A DNA stretch of 64,000 nucleotides from Hyphomicrobiales bacterium 4NK60-0047b (GCA_040367435.1 BAABWY010000009.1:1-64000); one strand, 5' to 3'; shown: positions 1 through 9,445, counted from the first letter of the stretch. A program made the numbers and translations. Notes: a model not told the origin generated them from the letters alone.

Positions 1-319
1 CTAATTCATCAGATTTAATGTCTAATCTCTTTAGTTCTATATTGGATTTTATTATATTGATCTTCTGGTAACTTCTATTAACGTGCTCGTCGTTTTTGGT
101 GTAAATGTAATTTTGTATGTCCACGGATGCTTGGTTCATACGAGCAAGCGAATCTATTAATTCATTGTTGCTTTCCGTTTCTGTCGAAATGCTGATTAAA
201 GCCTTAATGCTTATTAAGAAAATCACGGCGGCTAAGCAACTTAAGATTAATGACGAAATTAGTATTTTCGATCTGATTTTTAGATTTTTTACAAAATAAG
301 TTTGTTTTTTCATCATCAT
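1..319 (-). CDS. Methyl-accepting chemotaxis protein, N-terminal part (runs off left edge)
   Basis: The minus strand is open from the ATG triplets at 311-319 to the window edge. The product starts with a basic stretch, then one hydrophobic segment (about residues 17-38), then a polar helical region rich in Asn, Ser, Asp and Glu. This is how single-pass chemoreceptors with a four-helix-bundle sensor begin. Three consecutive ATG codons lie behind an AAGGG Shine-Dalgarno sequence, so the exact start is uncertain by two residues. The HAMP and signalling domains would lie outside the window, so the family call rests on architecture only; a sensor kinase with a similar input domain is the alternative. 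Confidence 0.55.
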   Translation of the reverse strand, partial: MMMKKQTYFVKNLKIRSKILISSLILSCLAAVIFLISIKALISISTETESNNELIDSLARMNQASVDIQNYIYTKNDEHVNRSYQKINIIKSNIELKRLDIKSDEL

Positions 320-501
320 CACACCCTTAAATCATATCAAATACGGCATAAAAATCTTTATACGTATTTGTATTACAAATATATATATAAGTGATGTTTG
401 ATTAAAAAAGGATCAAATCAATAAAGTTCGAATATTAGTTTTTATCTGAAATTTTAGCTTTTTTGTGTGACTGGAAAAAAGGTTGATTTAAATAGTGATA
501 A

Positions 502-900
502 CTAAACAGGTGGAGATCTAGATTTAATCACTCGGACTTCATTACCTGTATAAACATATTGAAAATTCAGTTTTTTTGAAACGACATAATAAACATATCT
601 AAGAGATTTAATATTCGTGACACCTGCCCCAGAATAAAAAGCTAAACAACTTGCATGGCAACCTGAACCATCAGATTTATGACCTTTTTCTTGATCAACA
701 TTTTTTTTCTCGCCAGTCACTATATTAACATAAACAAGGCCATCAGAGGTGCATATCAAGAGCCAAGAAGTTTCATTGTTTGAAAGAGCCTGCGCGACCT
801 TACTATAAAAACTAAACTGTAAACTAGCAGGAAAAATCAGAGCAAAAAACAGAAGAACGCTTATAAAGTTCTTAAACCAACTTTTAAAAACATTCTTCAT
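502..900 (-). CDS. Small secreted or membrane-anchored protein, DUF2946-like
   Basis: 132-residue protein with a hydrophobic segment at about residues 10-40 (signal peptide or anchor) and a polar remainder. Cys residues occur in the contexts LLICTSDG and GCHASC. The hydrophobic start, the 'ICTSDG' phrase and the paired downstream Cys resemble DUF2946 proteins, which are often linked to metal uptake, but the match is from memory. It begins 49 bp after coxG on the same strand and may be the last gene of the CO dehydrogenase transcript. No function is assigned. Confidence 0.55.
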   Translation of the reverse strand: MKNVFKSWFKNFISVLLFFALIFPASLQFSFYSKVAQALSNNETSWLLICTSDGLVYVNIVTGEKKNVDQEKGHKSDGSGCHASCLAFYSGAGVTNIKSLRYVYYVVSKKLNFQYVYTGNEVRVIKSRSPPV

Positions 901-949
901 AATTTGCTCCGTTTTTTTATGATCAAAATAATCACTAAGTGAAACAGCT

Positions 950-1507
950 TTAAACCGCTCTATTTAAAGCCCACCACGTAATCAAACCTATAAGCACCAA
1001 AACGCTGCCACCAACGAGCACCCAACGCAAAGCTCCACCGCCATCGTTAGATTTCGGGTTTGGTCGATCACTTACAATTTTTTCAAAGGAATTAAAAAAC
1101 TTACCCGCCAGAATTTTAGCGGTACTATTAATTAACCGTGCTCCTAACTGAGCTAACTTTCCTGTGACAATTGCTTCAACATCATAGATCAGCAAAGTAC
1201 CCCCGCCAGGTTGTGGTGTCAGTTTGACTGTCGCTGCACCTTTCGCATTACCAACAGATCCCCCAGAACCACTACCAACAAGTTTATAACCATTCGGCGG
1301 ATCTAAATCTTGAAGTTCAACTTCACCATTAAACTTAGCTTTGATTGGGCCAATCTTGGTTACGATCGTTGCTTTAAAGGCAGTATCAGATATCTTTTCC
1401 ATAGACTCGCAACCAGGCATAGCCTGGCGTAAAACCTCAGGATCATTTAACGCTTGCCATACCACTTCAGGGCTTGCAGCTATTTCATTTTGTCCTGTTA
1501 ACTTCAT
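950..1507 (-). CDS. coxG: CO dehydrogenase accessory protein CoxG (SRPBCC family)
   Basis: 185 residues. The first about 145 form an SRPBCC/CoxG domain, shown by the opening MKLTGQNEIAASPEVVWQAL, the 'PGCESMEKI' segment and 'GxATVKLTP'. A single C-terminal transmembrane helix (about 163-183) follows. In Oligotropha-type systems CoxG is thought to help attach CO dehydrogenase to the inner face of the cytoplasmic membrane, and the C-terminal helix here fits that. The gene closes the row of cox assembly genes, 22 bp after the MocA-like gene. SRPBCC proteins also occur near other molybdenum hydroxylases, but the adjacent coxMSL genes settle the assignment. Confidence 0.88.
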   Translation of the reverse strand: MKLTGQNEIAASPEVVWQALNDPEVLRQAMPGCESMEKISDTAFKATIVTKIGPIKAKFNGEVELQDLDPPNGYKLVGSGSGGSVGNAKGAATVKLTPQPGGGTLLIYDVEAIVTGKLAQLGARLINSTAKILAGKFFNSFEKIVSDRPNPKSNDGGGALRWVLVGGSVLVLIGLITWWALNRAV

Positions 1508-1529
1508 ACTTGTTTTTCACTCCCTATTT

Positions 1530-2156
1530 CTATTGAGGACAACTTTGTCCGTTATTATTAATTCTTAAAAAATCCTGATAGGCTTCCGGCGTATCAAGAT
1601 CCTTGAAAAAATTTTGATTCAAAGTTTCATATTTTTGGACGCTATGAGGGTTTTTCTTAGTGAAATTTTTGCATGCAAGATTTTTACTTGAACAAAGAAT
1701 TTCAGAGACATAACTCTTGGGTAAGATTATCGGATTTCCTCGCTGCTCATCACAATAAGGAATAAAAACTTGTTGAACTTCAGTTCTGTAAAATTCGTCG
1801 ATGAATTTATTAATGTCATTTGGTACTAAAAAAGGTTGATCAGAGAGAGCCAACAAAACTGCTTTATAATTTTTATCGATTGCAGATAAACCTGCTCGCA
1901 CTGACGATGCCTGTCCGTTTTGATATTCCTGATTATTTACAATGGTGACAGGTAAGCCTCTCAACTCATTTTCAATCGCACTGGCTTCAAAACCGACGAC
2001 GACATAAAGATGATCAATTTTGCTCTCCAATAATGTTTCAACGGAATAACGCACCATACTAAGTTGATCAGATACTTTGAGGAGCAATTTGTTCTCCTGG
2101 CCCATTCTGTTAGAAAGACCGGCTGCTAACAAAACCCCTATAATCTCATTTGACAT
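1530..2156 (-). CDS. mocA: Molybdenum cofactor cytidylyltransferase (MocA-like nucleotidyltransferase)
   Basis: 208-residue NTP-transferase of the MobA/MocA/IspD fold. The nucleotide-binding loop is seen at the N-terminus (LLAAGLSNRMGQENKLL), followed by 'GQASSVRAGL' and the metal-binding 'SDQPF' segment. MocA transfers CMP to molybdopterin, giving the MCD form of the cofactor that CO dehydrogenase carries, so its place between coxF and coxG makes sense. Its start overlaps the upstream gene by 11 bp, indicating translational coupling. A GMP-transferring MobA is less likely because xanthine-oxidase-family enzymes use MCD. Confidence 0.85.
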   Translation of the reverse strand: MSNEIIGVLLAAGLSNRMGQENKLLLKVSDQLSMVRYSVETLLESKIDHLYVVVGFEASAIENELRGLPVTIVNNQEYQNGQASSVRAGLSAIDKNYKAVLLALSDQPFLVPNDINKFIDEFYRTEVQQVFIPYCDEQRGNPIILPKSYVSEILCSSKNLACKNFTKKNPHSVQKYETLNQNFFKDLDTPEAYQDFLRINNNGQSCPQ

Positions 2157-2970
2157 CAGAAAGATCCTCCAAAACTTTGCCTTGGAGTTTAGGGTCGGCG
2201 CGGCGTATTAAAATAATTTCAGATAAAATAGATAATGCAATTTCTTCAGGGGTGACGGCGCAAATATTCAAACCCGCTGGCGCTTTAACAAAGTCCAACC
2301 GCTCACGATCCTTACTATTTGATAATTTATTTTTTAACGATGCGAACTTTTTCTGACTACCCACAAAGCCAATATATTCACTAGGCAAACTAAGTGCTGT
2401 TTGTAACGCAATTTTGTCACCTGCACCTTGGGTAGCAATAACAAAATAAGCGTCTTGAACATGGCTATTTAATTTATCTTTTAACTCAGAGATAAGCTCT
2501 TGTTCATCAGATGCATTAAGTGCTGTCTGTGGTGATATGACTCCATAATTAAAAAAACTACAAAGCTGCAAAAGGGAATTAGCTACCGGTGAACTACCCA
2601 AAATTACAATTGGAGGAATGGCGATAACAGGCTCTAAAAAAATATCCGTCACACCTTTGCTCGGACATCCGCTTTTATGTAACTCTACACCATCACTGTC
2701 TCTATCAGACTGCACATCTTCGCCAGGTTTTATCCTAATTAATCGAGGTTGCTTAGATTTAAATAACTCTAACGCTACTGATTTAACGGCTCTTTGCACA
2801 CAACTACCACCAACCCAACCAGTTAATTCTCCTGTGGTACTTACACGCGCTTTAAATCCAGGTTTTGCTGAAACTGAGCCCTCTGTTTTAATTACAGTCG
2901 CCAAGACATAGCCTGTTTTAGCCACCTCTTTTAAATTATCATTTTTATCCAACCGGATTTTGTCTGACAT
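2146..2970 (-). CDS. coxF: XdhC/CoxI-family molybdenum enzyme maturation protein (CoxF-like)
   Basis: 274 residues. The N-terminal XdhC/CoxI domain includes 'GSVSAKPGFKARV' and 'GWVGGSCVQRAV'; the C-terminal Rossmann-type XdhC domain includes 'PPIVILGSSPVA', 'ATQGAGDKIAL' and 'YIGFVGSQKK'. This family binds and sulfurates the Mo cofactor before insertion into xanthine-oxidase-type enzymes. It lies 3 bp downstream of coxE, the place coxF takes in the Oligotropha coxMSLDEFG order. A separate, split XdhC pair lies at 12192-13208, so the locus has two such factors. Confidence 0.82.
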   Translation of the reverse strand: MSDKIRLDKNDNLKEVAKTGYVLATVIKTEGSVSAKPGFKARVSTTGELTGWVGGSCVQRAVKSVALELFKSKQPRLIRIKPGEDVQSDRDSDGVELHKSGCPSKGVTDIFLEPVIAIPPIVILGSSPVANSLLQLCSFFNYGVISPQTALNASDEQELISELKDKLNSHVQDAYFVIATQGAGDKIALQTALSLPSEYIGFVGSQKKFASLKNKLSNSKDRERLDFVKAPAGLNICAVTPEEIALSILSEIILIRRADPKLQGKVLEDLSDVK

Positions 2971-2973
2971 ATC

Positions 2974-4212
2974 TTAGATCCTCGCAAATTCAGGTTCTAA
3001 GGCAACCAAACTTTGAAGGTTATGGGCTGATGCAAATAAATCAATAAAGGGAAGTGTGGCATTCATTGCTGCTGAAGTTGGTTCATATCTCTCCCACCCC
3101 AACATAGGATTTAGCCAAACAATACGCTTAACCTTACGCTTTAGGCGATGCATTTCGGATGCAAGCAATTCTGGTTTTCCTGTGTCGTAACCATCGCTTA
3201 CGATAATCACCATCGTTCTCGAAGTGATAACACCTTTAGAAAACTCTTTATTTAACAGCTCTATAGCAGAGCCTATTTTGGTACCGCCTGACCAGCCTTG
3301 AGCAATAAGAGACATACGCTCCATTACTTTGATAGGATTTCTGTCTTGCAGAAGGCTCGTTATTTGAACCAGTTTTGTATGAAAAATAAAAGCATCAGCT
3401 TTTTTAAATGACCCCAACAAACCATACATAAACCGCATAAAGAATTGCGAATAATTATCCATAGAGCCTGAAACATCCAAGAGAATGACCAGCTTAAATG
3501 GTCTCTTCTTAGGAGCTTTATGAACTAGATTAATTGGCACCCCGCCCGTTGCAACACTCTTATGAAGAACCTTTCGTATATAGATTTCTTTCTTTTTATT
3601 TGAGAGTACTTTTCTTCGTGAAAGCTTATACCTAATATTTCGAGCAAGACGATCTGTGAGTTGAAGGATTTCTTCTAAATCATTAGGGTCAGTAATGTTA
3701 TTTATATCAATTGTCTCTAAGTTTTCTGCAGAAGAGGCACCGCTTAAATTACTACTTTGACCAGCCGCATCTTCTCCCTCTCCGGATTGATCTTCAACTT
3801 CATCTGATAGGGTGTTTTTTTTCGACTGAGAGCTATCCGTCTCTTGTTGGATAGGCGGTTTTTCTGATTTGGATTTACTTATATTGGAGGTAACCTTCAT
3901 TTCAGAAGAGATATGATCTTTCCAAAACGCATCAAAATATACAGTAAATTTACCCCACTCATTTTTATTTGAAACAAGTGCACTTCGTAAAACTGAAAAG
4001 AAAATTTCTTTATTTAAAATATCAAAACTGTTTAGAGATTTAATGGCATCTGAAGTCTCTTTAACACCAACAAGAAAACCACTTCTTCTCAAAGTTTGAG
4101 AAAAGTTATGGACAAGAGTTTCCACCTGGTAGTGATTAAGGCTTAAATTGCTGTCAGAATTGTCATTACCTCTTAACATGCTAAGCAACTTTCCCAACAA
4201 ATTTTTCAACAA
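2974..4212 (-). CDS. coxE: CoxE: VWA-domain protein for CO dehydrogenase maturation
   Basis: 412 residues. The C-terminal half is a von Willebrand A domain with the MIDAS motif LLDVSGSMDNYS, preceded by a Ser/Glu/Asp-rich linker (about 110-165) and an N-terminal helical region. It ends with 'WLNPMLGWERYEP', a phrase typical of CoxE. CoxE works with the AAA+ ATPase CoxD in building the [CuSMoO2] site of CO dehydrogenase. The gene overlaps coxD by 32 bp, so the two are translationally coupled. Confidence 0.88.
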   Translation of the reverse strand: MLKNLLGKLLSMLRGNDNSDSNLSLNHYQVETLVHNFSQTLRRSGFLVGVKETSDAIKSLNSFDILNKEIFFSVLRSALVSNKNEWGKFTVYFDAFWKDHISSEMKVTSNISKSKSEKPPIQQETDSSQSKKNTLSDEVEDQSGEGEDAAGQSSNLSGASSAENLETIDINNITDPNDLEEILQLTDRLARNIRYKLSRRKVLSNKKKEIYIRKVLHKSVATGGVPINLVHKAPKKRPFKLVILLDVSGSMDNYSQFFMRFMYGLLGSFKKADAFIFHTKLVQITSLLQDRNPIKVMERMSLIAQGWSGGTKIGSAIELLNKEFSKGVITSRTMVIIVSDGYDTGKPELLASEMHRLKRKVKRIVWLNPMLGWERYEPTSAAMNATLPFIDLFASAHNLQSLVALEPEFARI

Positions 4213-5059
4213 TTTCTACAGGGTATTGGGAACGATCAACTTTAGTTTTTAAGAGACAACATAATGTCTGATAGAGTTGCTCAGAATCTTGTTTCAGATC
4301 AGATACTTCTAATCCTAATAGAACTCCAGCCCAATCAATTGTCTCAGCAATTCCTGGCTTTTTTTCAATATCTTCAAGACGTAGCTTTTGCACAAATCGA
4401 ACAATCTGTGATGCCAAATTGATATCGATCTCTTTTATATGAGATTGCAGGATTCTAATCTCTGTTGTCTCATCTGGATAATCAAGATAATGAAAAAGGC
4501 AGCGCCGGCGCAAAGCATCAGATAGCTCACGCGTTCCATTCGATGTTAAAATAACGATTGGAATTGATTTGGCCTTTACAGTACCAAGCTCAGGAATAGA
4601 AATTTCATAATCGGATAAAACTTCAAGTAGGAAAGCTTCAAACTCTTCATCAGCACGATCAATTTCATCAATCAATAAAACTGATTGCTCAGTTGATTGA
4701 ATGGCTTTAAGTAGCGGTCTTTGTAAGAGAAACTCTTCACTAAAGATATGATCTTGTTTTTGCTTAGTATCAAGATCACTGTCTTCTAATAATTTAGCTG
4801 ATAGAAGTTGCTTTTGATAATTCCATTCATAAATTGCCGAGGCACTATCAAGCCCTTCATAACATTGCAAACGAAGCAATTCACTTTTATTGGCTTGAGC
4901 AATACTCTTAGCTAAGTGAGTTTTACCAACTCCAGCATCTCCCTCAAGTAATAAAGGTCGTTTAAGAATATTCATCATCTTAATCGCCATAACAAGCGAC
5001 TTATCTGCAATATATCCTGTCGAAGCTAAATCAGCTTGTATTTCAGTATTTTGTTTCAT
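4181..5059 (-). CDS. coxD: CoxD: MoxR-type AAA+ ATPase for CO dehydrogenase active-site assembly
   Basis: 292 residues with Walker A 'EGDAGVGKTHLA', Walker B 'LLIDEIDRAD', sensor 1 'VILTSNGTREL' and the arginine-rich 'DALRRRCLFHYLDYP' typical of MoxR ATPases. In Oligotropha, CoxD is the chaperone needed for sulfuration and copper insertion at the Mo site. Its start codon at 5059 lies 15 nt from a GGAGG that is inside the hairpin at 5075-5110, and an 8-residue mini-ORF (5069-5043) overlaps the start, suggesting controlled translation. Confidence 0.9.
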   Translation of the reverse strand: MKQNTEIQADLASTGYIADKSLVMAIKMMNILKRPLLLEGDAGVGKTHLAKSIAQANKSELLRLQCYEGLDSASAIYEWNYQKQLLSAKLLEDSDLDTKQKQDHIFSEEFLLQRPLLKAIQSTEQSVLLIDEIDRADEEFEAFLLEVLSDYEISIPELGTVKAKSIPIVILTSNGTRELSDALRRRCLFHYLDYPDETTEIRILQSHIKEIDINLASQIVRFVQKLRLEDIEKKPGIAETIDWAGVLLGLEVSDLKQDSEQLYQTLCCLLKTKVDRSQYPVEIVEKFVGKVA

Positions 5060-5074
5060 GGAAACTCATTTGTG

Positions 5075-5110
5075 CCTCCGGTTATTTAAAAAAGTTCAAA
5101 TAACCGGAGG
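5075..5110 (-). promoter_or_regulatory. Strong intercistronic hairpin between coxL and coxD, with a sequestered GGAGG
   Basis: A perfect 13-bp inverted repeat (5075-5087 with 5098-5110) surrounds a 10-nt loop in the 76-bp gap between coxL and coxD. In the transcript the distal arm carries GGAGG, five bases before ATG-AGT, the start of an 8-codon reading frame that overlaps the coxD start codon. No T-run follows, so it is not a standard terminator. It probably protects the 3' end of the abundant coxMSL message, lowers coxD translation, or both. The role is inferred. Confidence 0.6.
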
Positions 5111-5135
5111 TCGAAAAAAGCGTTAAAATTAAAGC

Positions 5136-7553
5136 TTATCTTTGCAAACCAAGTTGCTTTGCATATGCCCAAACATTTGGAGCCGTATGAGGCATTTGAG
5201 TATGAATACCTCCAAAAGCTCTAAATGCATCATTAATGGCGTTTGAGAATGCTGGTACGCCACCAACGTTAGGGCTCTCACCAACACCCTTTGCACCAAT
5301 AGGGTGATGCGGACTTGGAGTTACAGTGTAATCTGTTTCCCATGTCGGGGTTTCAACTGCGGTTGGTAAGAAGTAATCCATAAGGCTAGCGCCCTTCACA
5401 TTACCATGCTCGTCATAGTCAATGAGCTGCCCCATTGCGATGGCAAATGCTTCCGTTAGACCACCATGAACTTGTCCATCAATAATCATAGGATTGATAC
5501 GTGTGCCACAATCATCTAACGCATAAAATTTGCGTATCTTGGTTAAGCCGGTATCAACATTAATATCGGCAACACAGATATAAGCACCAAATGGGAAAGT
5601 GAAGTTAGGAGGGTCATAATAATTTACAGCCTCCAATCCCATTTCCATACCATCAGGAACATTGTTATAGGCAGCCCACGCAATTGCTTTCATGTCTGCC
5701 GATTTGTCTGGGTTTCCTTTGACTAGAAAACGGTCAACATCCCATTCCAAATCATGTTCAGAAACTTCAAGCAAATGAGCCGCTATTTTTTTCGACTTTT
5801 CTTTGATTTTTTGAGCCGCTTTAGCACAAGCTGCACCAGCAACAGGTGTCGATCTAGACCCATAGGTACCAAGACCATATGGTGCAGTATCAGTATCACC
5901 TTCTTCAATCGTTATTCCAGAAGCTGGAATACCAATTTCACTTGAAAGAATTTGTGCGTATGTTGTTTCATGACCCTGGCCTTGAGACTTCGTACCCAAG
6001 CGAGCAATCGCGTCACCCGTTGGGTGAATACGAATTTCACAAGAATCAAACATACCAATACCAAGAATGTCACAATTTTTAGAAGGACCAGCACCAACAA
6101 CCTCTGTAAAGAAAGAGATACCGATACCAAGTAAGTCTCTACCTGTTCCATTTTTAAAGGCTTCTGCTTTTTGCGCTTGTTCTGCTCTTAATTGATCATA
6201 TCCAACCGCTTGAAGAGCCTTGTTCATCGCAACAGGATAGTTGCCACTATCATATTCCCATCCAAGGGCTGAGTTATATGGAAATTGCTCAGGTTGAATA
6301 AAGTTTTTCAACCTTAATTCTGCTGGATCCATGTTTAGCTTCTGAGCTAGAACATCAATCATCCTTTCAATCATATAAGCAGCTTCCGTAACACGGAAAG
6401 AACAACGATAAGATACACCACCAGGGGCCTTATTCGTGTAAACACCATCTACAGAAACATGAGCAGTTGGAATGTCATAAGACCCTGTGCAAATGTGAAA
6501 CATGCCAGCGGGAAACTTGGTAGGATCTGCACAAGCATCAAAAGCACCATGGTCAGCTAACACATGACAACGCAGCGCTGTAATCTTACCGTCTTTCGTC
6601 GCAGCCAATTCGCCCGTCATATGATAGTCACGAGCAAAAGCAGTTGTTGCTAAATTTTCAATACGGTCTTCAACCCATTTAACTGGAAGGCCGGTAACAA
6701 TTGAAGCAACTACAGACAAAACATAGCCGGGATAAATACCAACTTTACCACCAAAACCACCACCAATATCTGGTGCAATGACCCGGATTTTATGTTCCGG
6801 AATTGGAGTAAGCAAAGCTGCTACCGTTCTCACAACATGAGGTGCTTGAAAGGTTCCCCATAGAGTAAGCTCACCTTTAATTTTATCCATATATGCCAGC
6901 GAACTAGCTGTCTCTAGTGGACAAGGGTGAACCCGGTGATAAGTAAGCATTTCTTTTACTGATACTTCTGATGTATCAAAGGCACTGTCAGTACTTTCTT
7001 TATCACCAACCTGCCAATTGAAAATATGGTTATGGTGTTTACGTGCACCGTGGGCGCCTTCTTTTTGATCCTTAATATCTTCCCGCAAGACAGGAGCATC
7101 AGCATCCAAAGCTTTAAATGGATCAACTAAAGGAGGCAGATCTTCATATTCAATTTCAACTAATTCAATTGCGTCAGCCGCAATGTACCTGGTCTCAGCT
7201 ACAACGAAAGCAACTTCTTGTTCCTGAAAAAGAACTTTCTCATGAGCTAAAACAGCTTGAACGTCACCAGCTAAAGTTGGCATATAATGTAAGTTTAAAG
7301 GAATTAAGTCTTCAGCTGTAATAACAGCAATCACACCTGGTAATGCTAAAGCGGCTTCTTTATTAATGTTTTTAATTCGTCCATGCGGAACTGTGCTTCG
7401 AACAAAGTCACCATAGACCATGCCTGGCAATTTAATATCATCAACATAATTACCAGCACCTTGAGTGAAGCGAACATCTTCTACTCTTTTTCGAGAACAA
7501 CCAATACCTTCTAAAGCAGCTTCTCTTTCTTCTTTTGTTACTTCGATATTCAT
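5136..7553 (-). CDS. coxL: Aerobic (form I) carbon monoxide dehydrogenase large subunit CoxL
   Basis: 805 residues, close to the about 809 of characterised CoxL. It catalyses oxidation of CO with water to CO2 at a Mo-Cu site. The form I active-site loop reads SYRCSFR, with the copper-ligand Cys at about residue 384 (Cys388 in Oligotropha); form II enzymes have AYRGAGR instead. 'GGGFGGK' and the C-terminal '[10 protein letters not shown]', carrying the catalytic Glu, are present. The frame opens upstream at 7634, but the ATG at 7553 is chosen because it overlaps the coxS stop as ATGA and gives the normal N-terminus. Form I in place of the usual Ala is Ser, a conservative change. Confidence 0.96.
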   Translation of the reverse strand: MNIEVTKEEREAALEGIGCSRKRVEDVRFTQGAGNYVDDIKLPGMVYGDFVRSTVPHGRIKNINKEAALALPGVIAVITAEDLIPLNLHYMPTLAGDVQAVLAHEKVLFQEQEVAFVVAETRYIAADAIELVEIEYEDLPPLVDPFKALDADAPVLREDIKDQKEGAHGARKHHNHIFNWQVGDKESTDSAFDTSEVSVKEMLTYHRVHPCPLETASSLAYMDKIKGELTLWGTFQAPHVVRTVAALLTPIPEHKIRVIAPDIGGGFGGKVGIYPGYVLSVVASIVTGLPVKWVEDRIENLATTAFARDYHMTGELAATKDGKITALRCHVLADHGAFDACADPTKFPAGMFHICTGSYDIPTAHVSVDGVYTNKAPGGVSYRCSFRVTEAAYMIERMIDVLAQKLNMDPAELRLKNFIQPEQFPYNSALGWEYDSGNYPVAMNKALQAVGYDQLRAEQAQKAEAFKNGTGRDLLGIGISFFTEVVGAGPSKNCDILGIGMFDSCEIRIHPTGDAIARLGTKSQGQGHETTYAQILSSEIGIPASGITIEEGDTDTAPYGLGTYGSRSTPVAGAACAKAAQKIKEKSKKIAAHLLEVSEHDLEWDVDRFLVKGNPDKSADMKAIAWAAYNNVPDGMEMGLEAVNYYDPPNFTFPFGAYICVADINVDTGLTKIRKFYALDDCGTRINPMIIDGQVHGGLTEAFAIAMGQLIDYDEHGNVKGASLMDYFLPTAVETPTWETDYTVTPSPHHPIGAKGVGESPNVGGVPAFSNAINDAFRAFGGIHTQMPHTAPNVWAYAKQLGLQR

Positions 7554-8038
7554 TCTGCTGCCTCCTTGGCATTTATTGTTTCCGCAGCATGACGGATTGC
7601 GAGAACGATATTCTGATAACCAGTACAACGGCACAGGTTACCCGAAATACCCCAACGGATTTCTTCTTCAGTCGGGTTTGGGTTTTCCTTAAGCAATCGA
7701 TAAGCGCGCGTAATCATTCCTGGTGTACAAAAGCCGCATTGAAGCCCATGTTTTTCCATAAACGCGGCTTGAATGGCATGAAGAGTGCCATCATCATCGG
7801 CAATGCCTTCAATTGTCGTGATATTCGCTCCATCAACCTGAGCTGCAAAAACAGTACAGGCCTTTACTGAGCGACCATCAACATCAACAGTACATGCTCC
7901 ACAATGAGTGGTGTCACATCCAATGTGCGGCCCTGTAATATCAAGGTCATCTCTCAATAGATGTATTAATAAAGTACGTGGCTCGGCCTGAACGCTTACT
8001 TCCCTGCCATTAATGGTAAGATTATATTCTTTTTTCAT
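7550..8038 (-). CDS. coxS: CO dehydrogenase small iron-sulfur subunit CoxS
   Basis: 162 residues with both [2Fe-2S] cluster motifs of the xanthine oxidase family: the plant-ferredoxin type in '[16 protein letters not shown]', and the helical domain in '[10 protein letters not shown]' with 'CRCTGYQNI'. It passes electrons from the Mo site of CoxL to the FAD of CoxM. A good AGGGGA Shine-Dalgarno precedes the ATG. It sits 9 bp after coxM and overlaps coxL by 4 bp, giving the standard M-S-L order. Confidence 0.96.
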   Translation of the reverse strand: MKKEYNLTINGREVSVQAEPRTLLIHLLRDDLDITGPHIGCDTTHCGACTVDVDGRSVKACTVFAAQVDGANITTIEGIADDDGTLHAIQAAFMEKHGLQCGFCTPGMITRAYRLLKENPNPTEEEIRWGISGNLCRCTGYQNIVLAIRHAAETINAKEAAE

Positions 8039-8047
8039 TTTCTTCCC

Positions 8048-8932
8048 CTAAGATTGAGCGCGACTAAGAGCCGATTTAATGGCCTGCCGTGTCATTTGCC
8101 CAGCCATTTTCGTTCTATATTCCGCTGACCCACGAGCATCCGAAGCCGGCTCACAAATCGCCTCTAAACTTTCAATTGCTTTGTTAATGACGTCTTCAGC
8201 ATTAGCCCCCCGGTTCCCTAGAGGTGCTCCGATAAGCATTGAAGATGCTTCTTCAGCAAAAAGAGGAATATCGGCAACATTGGTAAGCGCTATGGAAGCT
8301 GAGGTGCATTCATTACCATTCAATGTTAGGAGTACTGCAGATGCGGCAGTTGCATAGTCTCCAACTTTTCGCTTCATTTTTTCATATGCATAACCTGAAG
8401 AACTATCCGGCACGGGAATTGAAACTTTCGTAACGATCTCACCTTCTTCTAATGCTGTAAAATATGCAGCGTGATAAAACTCCCTGGCAGAGACTTCACG
8501 TTCACCAGAAGCATTTTCCATGATAAATTTTGCATTGAGACACTGCATAAGTGCTGGCATATCATTGCCAGGATCACCGTTGGCAACATTCCCGCCGATG
8601 GTTCCACAATATCTAATTTGGGGGTCTGCTATTAATAAAGCAGCTTCTTTTAGGATAGGACAAACAGCTTCTAATTCTTTAGAATGTATAATCTCGTGCT
8701 GTGTTGTAAGAGCGCCAATTTCTATAGTATTAGAGGAAATGGAAATTCCTTTTAAATCAGCTAGGCTTTGGATATCTATAATATTCTCTGGCACCGCCAT
8801 ACGTAGCTTCATCATAGGAATCAAGCTATGACCACCAGCTAAAATACGCCCTTCATCTCCAAATTTTTCTAATAGCGAAAATGCTTCAGCTTTTGATTGG
8901 GGGCGATGGTATTCAAATGACCCTGGAATCAC
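8048..8932 (-). CDS. coxM: CO dehydrogenase medium FAD-binding subunit CoxM
   Basis: 294 residues. Both FAD-binding signatures are present: 'AGGHSLIPMMKLRM' near residue 33 and 'TIGGNVANGDPGNDMPA' near residue 110. It is the flavoprotein that passes electrons from CO oxidation to the quinone pool. The start is GTG at 8932, preceded by GGGAGG seven bases upstream. It is the first gene of the coxMSL group, with a 513-bp intergenic region ahead of it. Confidence 0.94.
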   Translation of the reverse strand: MIPGSFEYHRPQSKAEAFSLLEKFGDEGRILAGGHSLIPMMKLRMAVPENIIDIQSLADLKGISISSNTIEIGALTTQHEIIHSKELEAVCPILKEAALLIADPQIRYCGTIGGNVANGDPGNDMPALMQCLNAKFIMENASGEREVSAREFYHAAYFTALEEGEIVTKVSIPVPDSSSGYAYEKMKRKVGDYATAASAVLLTLNGNECTSASIALTNVADIPLFAEEASSMLIGAPLGNRGANAEDVINKAIESLEAICEPASDARGSAEYRTKMAGQMTRQAIKSALSRAQS

Positions 8933-9350
8933 GATGGAACCTCCCTTCCATTTAATTGTGAATATGAATCAGTGCAGAATTTCAAAGATGTTTCGCGAGC
9001 TATTTATGTTTTATTTTTTGTGATTTTATTTATGCGCAAAAAACATCAGAAAAATCTTCTGATTAAAACAAGGTTAAATCGAGGGGAGCAATCGTCTCAA
9101 ATAACTAATCATGAGCAGGCCTTAAAAATCCTGAATACCATTCATGCGGCATGAAAAATCAGATTTTCAACATAGATTACGTAATGATGACGTAAACACC
9201 ATTGAAGAAAAACACCTAAAACTGTTCTTAAAATACTAGTGGAGATTTTTTGAGATTATCCTCACCCCATAAGGAAAGGGATTTAATAAAAAAGGAAAAC
9301 TTATCTGTGCAAGGGCTGATAAAAAATGTATGTAAAGTTTATTCAACAAT
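8933..9350 (-). promoter_or_regulatory. coxM upstream region with dyad TTACGT-N7-ACGTAA
   Basis: This long non-coding region ahead of the coxMSL operon must carry its promoter. It has a perfect dyad, TTACGT (9177-9182) and ACGTAA (9190-9195) with a 7-base spacer, about 250 bp ahead of the coxM start. A second, imperfect palindrome at 9152-9169 (TGAAAA to TTTTCA) is next to it. These are candidate operators for a cox regulator. LytTR proteins usually bind direct repeats, so the binding protein is open. The 60-codon frame at 8972-9154 has no family features and is not taken as a gene. Confidence 0.35.
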
Positions 9351-9378
9351 AAAAAAAGCGCAGCACTAAAGCTACGCT
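9351..9378 (-). terminator. Rho-independent terminator downstream of the coxC-like regulator
   Basis: On the minus strand an AGCG-T-AGC / GCT-G-CGCT stem (8 pairs including one U-G wobble) with a short loop is followed directly by seven T residues. It lies 68 bp downstream of the MHYT/LytTR gene and would separate that gene from coxMSL. Confidence 0.7.
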
Positions 9379-9445
9379 AATGGTCTTTAGAAAACTTAGA
9401 TATTGATCCTAATTTAGAAGAAGGAAACGAACCACAAAACCATAT

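Noticed and set aside
7554-7634. 27-residue N-terminal extension of CoxL
   Set aside because: It overlaps coxS in another frame; the ATG at 7553 in an ATGA overlap gives the family N-terminus.
8972-9154. 60-codon plus-strand frame upstream of coxM
   Set aside because: Low-complexity basic sequence without a ribosome site, located in the promoter region.
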